From the NCBI GenBank assembly GCA_900546605.1, contig URDV01000039.1:1-12604 (forward strand): a DNA stretch of 12,604 nucleotides, written 5' to 3'. This document shows positions 8,065 through 12,604 of this stretch, piece by piece. The DNA is from an uncultured Prevotella sp. (GTDB lineage Bacteria > Bacteroidota > Bacteroidia > Bacteroidales > Bacteroidaceae). A program made the position numbers and the translations under genes. The notes beneath the pieces were generated by a model that was not told the DNA's origin, searched no databases, and worked only from the letters and a program-made list of their open reading frames with translations. Numbering within the stretch: position 1 is the stretch's first letter; each line of letters opens with the position of its first letter.

Positions 8065-8146
8065 GCGCTTGTGGCGAAATTGGTAGACGCGCCAGACTTA
8101 GGATCTGGTGTCGCGAGACGTGTAGGTTCGAGTCCTATCAGGCGCA
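8065..8146 (+). tRNA. tRNA-Leu (anticodon TAG)
   Basis: This 82-nt class II tRNA has acceptor stem GCGCTTG/CAGGCGC with discriminator A and the Leu-type D-arm with GGTAGAC. The anticodon stem CCAGA/TCTGG surrounds loop CTTAGGA, with TAG at 8099-8101 reading CTA. A short variable arm (TGTCGCGAGACG region) and T-arm GTAGG-TTCGAGT-CCTAT follow. CCA is not encoded. It marks the left edge of the accessory segment that follows. Confidence 0.96.
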
Positions 8147-8148
8147 CG

Positions 8149-8208
8149 AAAGAGGAAGTTTAACACACTGATATTCAATCGGTTAGTTATCTTCCTCTTT
8201 TATTTTTG
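8149..8208 (+). terminator. Terminator-like hairpin after tRNA-Leu
   Basis: AAAGAGGAAG (8149-8158) and CTTCCTCTTT (8191-8200) are perfect 10-bp complements around a 32-nt loop, followed by TATTTTTG. The hairpin starts 3 nt after the tRNA. The last codons and stop of the IS66 remnant on the other strand lie inside it. Confidence 0.7.
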
Positions 8209-8805
8209 TCAACCGACCAAGCGACTTTACACTTGCATCATATACCACATCATTTGACCGACGTCTTGGAGTTGTGCGAATACGTTCTTCGCAATTCTTG
8301 CATACCATAACGTAATGGCGTATTTCTTTAACGACAGGTTTTAGCTCAGGAATGGAAACCACTTGGGTCACATAATCGAGTATATGCTCGGCATCAACCA
8401 AAGATACGCTACAATTAGTGCAGTAAATTGGAATGTCATCAACAAATTCATCTGGAGTGTCAATACAAGAAAGTTTACATCCTTTATGACCTGCCTACCA
8501 GGTTTCTTTCCAGTTGACTTGCGAAGAGTTTTCGTTCTTCTGATAATCTCGTCACTCATGCGTTCCTTACTTGGAGGGGTGCTACTGTTACTAGAGTTCT
8601 TATCGAGATTCTCATATTTGGACAAGCTATCTTTCAATTCGGTGTTTTCTTCGTTTTTCTTACGAAGTTGCTGATTCAAGGATTCTATGTTACGGTTCAA
8701 TTTTGCAATCTCAGCATATTGCCGATTGATGATCTCTCGCATCAATCGAAATTCTTCTGCCATATTTTGCAGTACTTCTGATATATCCGTAACTTGCTCT
8801 TTCAT
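8183..8805 (-). pseudogene. IS66-family transposase remnant (N-terminal part, frameshifted and truncated)
   Basis: Read on the minus strand from the ATG at 8805, this begins with a leucine-zipper-like coiled coil (about residues 10-60). The IS66 TnpC hallmark NSSNSSTPPSK and then KSTGKKPGRQ follow. The frame then breaks near 8491. In the next frame the family sequence continues as GHKGCKLSCIDTPDE with a zinc-finger pattern (YCTNC, then CKNCEERI) and VVYDASVKSL, ending at the stop at 8183. Intact IS66 transposases are around 500 residues, so the whole DDE catalytic domain is missing and this cannot transpose. The last residues (about GRLTKIKEEDN) do not look like IS66 and read through the tRNA-Leu terminator. 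No slippery run is seen at the shift, so it is probably a small deletion rather than programmed frameshifting. Confidence 0.85.
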
Positions 8806-8984
8806 AGGTATAAAGGTACGAAAAATGTCTGAATATGCAAGAGAATATGGCTCTATTTTAGATAATTTTCAAGAAAACCCTACAAAGAAAAAAGACCGAA
8901 TCGGACCATACTTACTACCACTGAATAGTTACTTTTGCTAAAAGAAAAGCTACATTTGAAGCAGTTGCTCGTTGTAAATATACA
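8806..8984. other. Intergenic stretch between the IS66 remnant and the 90-codon ORF
   Basis: No recognisable gene is present. A 38-codon plus-strand ORF (8825-8941) has no recognisable motif and is not called. Two plus-strand -7-like octamers are present: TACTTTTG (8930-8937) and TACATTTG (8951-8958). On the minus strand a TACCTTTA-like box lies just before the IS66 start. No IS end could be delimited. Confidence 0.4.
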
Positions 8985-9257
8985 ATGAATTCTGAAGGAA
9001 AGCAACAGAGCCAATTCACCTTAATCCTTCAAAATGTGGGAAAAGAATATGCTAAGAACATTGAGATTAGCTCTGATGATATATACCTCATATTCAACAA
9101 GCATTTTGAAATTGTCTCTACAGGAAAGGCTATACAATCACCCATTTCCTTGGTAATTTCCAATCCAAATGATAATTTTAGGATTAATATTGAGTGGAAT
9201 GATAGTAGGAAACATAGACAAAAAGACACAATAATTGCCAACGTAGAATATGATTAA
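8985..9257 (+). CDS. Hypothetical protein, possibly 5'-truncated
   Basis: I do not recognise this 90-codon ORF. From the ATG it reads as alternating hydrophobic and polar strands (FTLILQNVGKEYAKNIEIS, IYLIFNKHFEIVS, ISLVISN, FRINIEWND), suggesting a small all-beta domain with no signal peptide or membrane segment. The frame stays open upstream to a stop at 8922-8924, and those 20 codons (ending ATFEAVARCKYT) look like continuation of a beta-rich chain. The gene may therefore have lost its 5' part when the IS66 remnant arrived. However, -7-like boxes at 8930 and 8951 could serve the ATG at 8985 as it stands. It is more AT-rich than the core genes. It overlaps the AlbA_2 gene by 8 nt, so the two are probably translationally coupled. 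Confidence 0.5.
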   Translation: MNSEGKQQSQFTLILQNVGKEYAKNIEISSDDIYLIFNKHFEIVSTGKAIQSPISLVISNPNDNFRINIEWNDSRKHRQKDTIIANVEYD

Positions 9258-10959
9258 GAAGCAAGTAGCAATGGAAAAATATATAGATATATTCCAAGAA
9301 CTCTGGGACCACTCTGAAAATGAGGTCGTAGAGTTTAAGAAAGCTGAGACCAACTTTGATATTGACGAGTTGGGCAAATACTTCTCAGCCCTTAGCAATG
9401 AAGCAAACTTACGAGATCATGAGTTTGCGTGGATAGTCTTTGGCGTTTGGGACAAGAAGCACCAGATTATTGGTACCTGTTTTAAAGATAGTGAGGTTGC
9501 CTTGAACCGCCTAAAGCAAGACATGTCTCAACACACTACAGACAACCTTATTTTTAGGGATATTGTATCTATTGAGGTTGAGGGGAAACGTGTTTTGTTG
9601 TTCCAAGTTCCAGCATCACCACGAAATATCGTGATGCATTGGAAAGGTGTGGCTTATGGTCGTGATGGTGAAAGTCTAAAACCATTGAACCAAGCCAAAC
9701 AAGATGCCATCCGCCAACAACCACCAATACCAGATTGGACAGCCCAACTCATACCCAATGCGACTATCAATGATTTGGATGAGTTGGCTGTGGCTACAGC
9801 TAAAGTCATGTTCAAGAAAGTACACTCTTCAAGTATTCCTGCCGAAGAAATTGATTCATGGACAACAGAAGAGTTCTTAGCTAATAGCATGATGATGCGA
9901 GACGGTCAAATCACTCGTGCTGCAATACTGTTATTAGGCAAGCCGTTTTCTATCCAAAAGATTCATCCTGCCGTTGCACAAATCACTTGGACTTGGGAAG
10001 ATGAAGAAGGTATTGTGCAAGATTATGAACACTTCTCCATTCCTTTCATCTTGACTGTAGATAAGGTGTTGGGCAAGATACGCAACAAAACCATGCGTGA
10101 ACTGCCAGGCGGAACCCTTTTTCCAGATACGATGAAGCAGTATGATGAATATACCATACGTGAGGCTCTACATAATGCCATCGCCCACCAAGATTACACC
10201 TTGCAACAGCGCATTGTTTTCGTAGAAGGTCCAAGCACCTTATACTATGGCAATGGCGGTAGCTTTATTCCCGGCACCATAGAGAATGCTTTGGAGCATA
10301 AAGGCCCTCAGTTTCACTATCGCAACGAATGCTTATGCCGAGGCATGGTCAACTTCAACATGATTGATACCGTAGGACGTGGCATCAAGAAGATTTACAC
10401 AGAACAACGCAATCGTTTCTTCCCCATGCCTGATTACGATATTGACAATGAGCATCGTACAGTTGGTGTTACCATCTATGGTAAGATGATTGATGAGAAG
10501 TATACCAATTTGCTAAAGAGCAACCAATCCTTATCATTGAAAGAATGTCTTTGGCTGGATGCCGTACAGAAGCATCATCCTATTACAAAAGAAGCAGCCA
10601 AGCATCTTTATGACAAAGGCTTGATAGAAGGTCGTGCGCCTCATTACACTATATCATTAGAAGTAGCAAAACTGACTAAGCAAATAGGGCACTATACAAA
10701 AGAAACTGGTCTTGTGGAAACTAGTATTCAAAAACTATTACTTCAGTTGGCGCATAATGCAGGCAGTATAGGTTTTAAACGTAGAGACGTTTATGAAGGT
10801 CTCCAGCATGTATTCCCTTCCAGTCTAACACGTGACGAGAAATTGAGAAAGATTGGTCGCCTTTTGGGCACCATGGCTAAAGAAAATTTGATTTGCAAAA
10901 CCGATAAAGGAAAAAAATGGAATATAACCGAAAAGGGTGAGTCTGAACTTGGAATATAA
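9250..10959 (+). CDS. ATP-binding protein with N-terminal Schlafen/AlbA_2 domain and C-terminal RecG-like HATPase and winged-helix domains
   Basis: This protein has 569 residues from the ATG at 9250, which overlaps the previous ORF by 8 nt. The ATG at 9271 (MEKYIDIFQELW) is an equally good and perhaps more family-like start. Residues about 22-145 form an AlbA_2/Schlafen-type nucleic-acid-binding domain (EVVEFKKA at 25-32, GKYFSALSNEANL at 42-54, WIVFGVWD at 61-68). Residues about 300-390 carry a GHKL-type HATPase_c_4 domain: REALHNAIAHQDY (304-316) is the N-box-like motif, and DTVGRGIKKIY (373-383) the later glycine motif. About 490-569 looks like a winged-helix DNA-binding end. These proteins are usually annotated as ATP-binding or transcriptional regulator-like, and some neighbours of this family occur in defence islands. 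The actual role is unknown. The gene is intact, inside a decayed accessory segment, with no terminator before the tandem repeats that follow. Confidence 0.85.
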   Translation: MIKKQVAMEKYIDIFQELWDHSENEVVEFKKAETNFDIDELGKYFSALSNEANLRDHEFAWIVFGVWDKKHQIIGTCFKDSEVALNRLKQDMSQHTTDNLIFRDIVSIEVEGKRVLLFQVPASPRNIVMHWKGVAYGRDGESLKPLNQAKQDAIRQQPPIPDWTAQLIPNATINDLDELAVATAKVMFKKVHSSSIPAEEIDSWTTEEFLANSMMMRDGQITRAAILLLGKPFSIQKIHPAVAQITWTWEDEEGIVQDYEHFSIPFILTVDKVLGKIRNKTMRELPGGTLFPDTMKQYDEYTIREALHNAIAHQDYTLQQRIVFVEGPSTLYYGNGGSFIPGTIENALEHKGPQFHYRNECLCRGMVNFNMIDTVGRGIKKIYTEQRNRFFPMPDYDIDNEHRTVGVTIYGKMIDEKYTNLLKSNQSLSLKECLWLDAVQKHHPITKEAAKHLYDKGLIEGRAPHYTISLEVAKLTKQIGHYTKETGLVETSIQKLLLQLAHNAGSIGFKRRDVYEGLQHVFPSSLTRDEKLRKIGRLLGTMAKENLICKTDKGKKWNITEKGESELGI

Positions 10960-10966
10960 ATTTGTT

Positions 10967-11090
10967 CGGCTATTTTAGGTCGTTTTAAGTCGTCCTTTGG
11001 TCGTTCTCGGCTATTTTCGGTCGTTTTAAGTCGTTCTTTCGGTCGTTCTCGGCTATTTTCGGTCGTTTTTGCTGTCGTTGCGGTCGTTCT
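10967..11090. repeat. Three tandem 41-42-bp repeats rich in GGTCGTT
   Basis: The units are 10967-11007 (41 bp), 11008-11049 (42 bp) and 11050-11090 (41 bp). Each starts CGGCTATTTT and ends GGTCGTTCT. Units 1 and 2 are nearly identical, while unit 3 diverges in its middle. A shorter GTCGTT motif recurs inside each unit. The array starts 8 nt after the AlbA_2 stop codon. The gene's reading frame stays open through it for 46 codons, to a TGA at 11098-11100. Confidence 0.9.
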
Positions 11091-11092
11091 TC

Positions 11093-11147
11093 ACAAGTGA
11101 TTCTTCAAATAAAATTGTAATGACATTTTATCTGAAGAGTCACTTGT
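11093..11147. terminator. Long 23-bp hairpin between convergent genes
   Basis: Positions 11093-11115 (ACAAGTGATTCTTCA onward) pair with 11125-11147 over 23 positions with one G-U and one A-C, around loop TGTAATGAC. It lies between the plus-strand AlbA_2 gene and repeats and the minus-strand pseudogene ending at 11153, so a bidirectional terminator role is likely. There is no strong T tract, so termination is inferred. Confidence 0.6.
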
Positions 11148-11152
11148 TTATA

Positions 11153-11608
11153 TCATCTGCTACGCCGTATCCGATACTTCGCAGGTCGCATCATCGCAGC
11201 CGACACGGCAATGCACCTGCGCCACCAATGATCATCGTCTTCATTCTTGTTTCGTCCCCAACCAAAGCCAGGTGAACCGCCACCGCCACACGATTCTGCA
11301 TAGGTTGTAGCCTCACTGATATAGCCAAGAGAAAGAAGCATGGCGCAGTTGATGATTTGGTTGCAGTTTCAAGTCAAGTCTGTATAGCCTGACTCGTTTA
11401 CGATTTCCTACTGACGGTCGGTGAACGTCTGAGCAAGAGGCTCTAAGGAAGAAACGAGCATACTGTTGAAAGAGGCAAGCATATTTCTTTGAAGTTGAAC
11501 TGAGTGCAAGTCCCTGTCTTCACCAAGGACTTCTTGCTTTCTGCTGTGCTCGTATTCCGTTTCATAAAGTCTTTTAACAACAAATATAGTTATAAGGATC
11601 ATTACCAC
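11153..11608 (-). pseudogene. Degenerate gene with two in-frame stops, possibly from a mobile element
   Basis: On the minus strand one frame runs about 150 codons from near 11608 to the TGA at 11153, broken by TAG (11408-11410) and TGA (11369-11371). Between and around the stops it reads as a continuous protein: LYETEYEHSRKQEVL, LQRNMLASFNSMLVSSLEPL, EIVNESGYTDLT, NCNQIINCAMLLSLGYIS. A Gly-rich and acidic tail (CGGGGSPGFGWG, NEDDDHWWRR) and a basic end (KYRIRRSR) follow. The two stops in otherwise coherent sequence point to recent decay. The tail recalls proteins of Bacteroidales mobilisable elements, but I cannot name the family with confidence. A -7-like box lies upstream at 11684-11691. 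The true start is unclear, since another in-frame stop lies at 11615-11617. Confidence 0.6.
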
Positions 11609-11683
11609 ATACCATCACATCCTAAACTGGAATGGTCATAGACAGAGTCAGCTATACATTCTTCTTGAGTTTTATAGTTGTCG

Positions 11684-11691
11684 CAAATTTA
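11684..11691 (-). promoter_or_regulatory. Possible -7 element (TAAATTTG) upstream of the pseudogene
   Basis: On the minus strand this reads TAAATTTG, a match to TAnnTTTG. No -33 box is clear. It would drive the degenerate minus-strand frame at 11153-11608. Confidence 0.35.
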
Positions 11692-11821
11692 AAGATTAGT
11701 ATATAAAAACGCCCATAAAATAGAAAATATAGATGAGTTCTAAGGAGATCTTTTATTAAATTGTTAAGTTATCACTCCAAAATCCCAAAGAGCCACATTT
11801 TAGCATAACAACGATATTTCG
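11692..11821. other. AT-rich intergenic stretch, no gene seen
   Basis: No convincing ORF, hairpin or RNA gene was seen. The stretch probably marks the right edge of the accessory segment, before the ABC-F promoter. Confidence 0.4.
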
Positions 11822-11829
11822 TAAATTTG
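11822..11829 (+). promoter_or_regulatory. -7 element (TAAATTTG) likely serving the ABC-F gene
   Basis: TAAATTTG fits the -7 consensus, and no other -7 match was found between it and the ABC-F start at 12044. Transcription from here would give a leader of about 210 nt that contains the whole MITE-like element. Confidence 0.5.
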
Positions 11830-11857
11830 CACCCAAATATTCAATCATAACATATAC

Positions 11858-12023
11858 GCGTTGGCGAAATTCTTGGTTAACAAGTTAACGAGGTAACAGG
11901 TAAGTTTGTCATATTATTCTGCTTCTTACCATTCTGACTTTAACATAATAAGAGGTGTATTGCATACTTACTTGTTAACCTGTCAACTTGTTAACTCGTT
12001 AACCAAGAATTCCGTCAATGGGT
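11858..12023. repeat. MITE-like element with inverted ends and 10-bp flanking direct repeats
   Basis: The left end (GCGTTGGCGAAATTCTTGG) and the reverse complement of the right end share a perfect AATTCTTGGTTAAC block plus a partly matching outer 10 bp, so the ends are inverted repeats of about 24 bp. The similarity continues inward through AGTTAAC and a GTAAGT block. TAACATATAC occurs immediately outside each end (11848-11857 and 12024-12033), like a target-site duplication. There is no ORF inside. The arms are internally built of GTTAAC/AACTTGTT units. The repeat at window positions 1-66 has the same end sequences. It could instead be a member of a hairpin-forming intergenic repeat family without transposition. 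Confidence 0.65.
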
Positions 12024-12043
12024 TAACATATACACAATTATTA

Positions 12044-12604
12044 ATGCTTTCAGTTGATGGACTTGCCGTTGAATTTGGCGGCACCACCCTTTTTAGTGAC
12101 GTATCGTTTGTAATTAATGATAATGACCGCATTGCCTTAATGGGCAAAAACGGAGCAGGCAAAAGTACGCTGCTCAAGATTTTAGCAGGTGTGCGTAAGC
12201 CTACTCGTGGCACAGTGTCGGCACCTAAAGACACTGTTGTGGCTTACTTGCCACAACACCTCATGACCGAAGACGGACGAACTGTATTTGAAGAAGCAAG
12301 CCAAGCCTTTGCTCACTTACACCAAATGCAAGCTCATTTGGATGAACTTAACAAACAACTGGCCGAACGCACTGACTATGAAAGTGATGAGTACATGGCG
12401 CTGATTGAAGAAGTGGCTACGCTGAGTGAAAAGTTCTATGCCATTGACATGACTCACTTTGAAGAGGATGTTGAAAAAACATTGCTCGGACTGGGATTTG
12501 AACGTTCTGACTTTGAACGACAGACTTCAGAGTTTTCAGGAGGCTGGCGCATGCGCATTGAGTTGGCTAAGATGTTATTGCGTAACCCCGATGTGCTATT
12601 GCTT
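12044..12604 (+). CDS. ABC-F family ATPase, partial (cut by window end)
   Basis: The first 187 residues are present and the frame is still open at the window edge. The first nucleotide-binding domain shows Walker A GKNGAGKST (34-42), the Q-loop region YLPQH (68-72), and the ABC-F-style signature SGGWRMR (165-171). The last bases encode PDVLLL, the start of Walker B. No membrane segment is present, as expected for ABC-F proteins, which are soluble, carry two ATPase domains, and act on ribosomes in translation factor, rescue or antibiotic-protection roles. Which subfamily this is cannot be told, because the interdomain linker lies beyond the window. The ATG at 12044 gives the standard start (MLSVDGLAVEFGG). 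Its leader contains the MITE-like repeat. Confidence 0.9.
   Translation, partial: MLSVDGLAVEFGGTTLFSDVSFVINDNDRIALMGKNGAGKSTLLKILAGVRKPTRGTVSAPKDTVVAYLPQHLMTEDGRTVFEEASQAFAHLHQMQAHLDELNKQLAERTDYESDEYMALIEEVATLSEKFYAIDMTHFEEDVEKTLLGLGFERSDFERQTSEFSGGWRMRIELAKMLLRNPDVLLL

Noticed and set aside
8065..8146. tRNA-Leu 3' end as an integrase attachment site
   Set aside because: No second copy of the tRNA 3' end sequence was found in the window and no integrase is present.
8489..8493. Programmed frameshift in the IS66 transposase
   Set aside because: There is no slippery heptamer or A run, and the 3' half of the gene is missing anyway.
8825..8941. A 38-codon ORF after the IS66 remnant start
   Set aside because: It is short, has no recognisable domain, and its context is degraded.
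10967..11090. CRISPR array
   Set aside because: The units are contiguous, with no unique spacers and no cas genes.
11369..11410. Stop-codon recoding (TAG and TGA read as amino acids)
   Set aside because: Two different stops in a damaged segment are better explained by decay, and other genes use normal stops.

Overview
The window looks like a chromosomal segment from a Bacteroidales bacterium, most likely Prevotella or a close relative. The evidence is the promoter type (repeated TAnnTTTG -7 elements, with TTTG 19-20 nt upstream at the two tRNA genes and the HU gene), the lack of clear Shine-Dalgarno sites, the protein sequences, and GTTAAC-rich intergenic repeats. The genus is inferred; no marker gene is present.

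Layout. Positions 1-66 hold an AACTTGTT/GTTAAC-rich repeat. A NADP-type malic enzyme fused to a phosphotransacetylase-like domain (310-2592) follows and ends at a strong terminator. Next come a secreted TPR protein (2804-3760) and a secreted GHL10/DigH-like glycoside hydrolase with a C-terminal FnIII-like domain (3882-5339), which may be co-transcribed. tRNA-Thr(TGT) has its own promoter and terminator, and is followed by a TrkH-type potassium transporter (5693-7150). TrkH converges on an HU-family gene (7317-7589, minus strand), with a perfect 19-bp bidirectional terminator between them. tRNA-Leu(TAG) follows at 8065-8146, again with its own promoter and hairpin.

From about 8210 to 11850 the sequence changes character and looks like a decayed accessory segment beside tRNA-Leu. 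It holds a truncated, frameshifted IS66-type transposase remnant. A 90-codon ORF, possibly 5'-truncated, overlaps an intact Schlafen/AlbA_2-type ATP-binding protein gene by 8 nt. Three tandem 41-42-bp repeats stay open in the frame of that gene beyond its stop codon. A 23-bp hairpin and a minus-strand pseudogene interrupted by two nonsense codons follow.

Beyond the segment, a promoter at 11822 precedes a MITE-like 166-bp element with inverted ends and a 10-bp flanking direct repeat (TAACATATAC). The element lies in the leader of an ABC-F ATPase gene (12044 onward), which is cut by the window edge. Its ends match the repeat at window positions 1-66.

The core genes cover central metabolism, cell-envelope work, potassium uptake, nucleoid structure and probably ribosome rescue or resistance. 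They do not form one pathway. The most interesting parts are the MITE-like element in the ABC-F leader, the tandem repeats after the AlbA_2 gene, and the AlbA_2 gene with its small overlapping partner. No clear new multi-gene system can be shown from the sequence alone.
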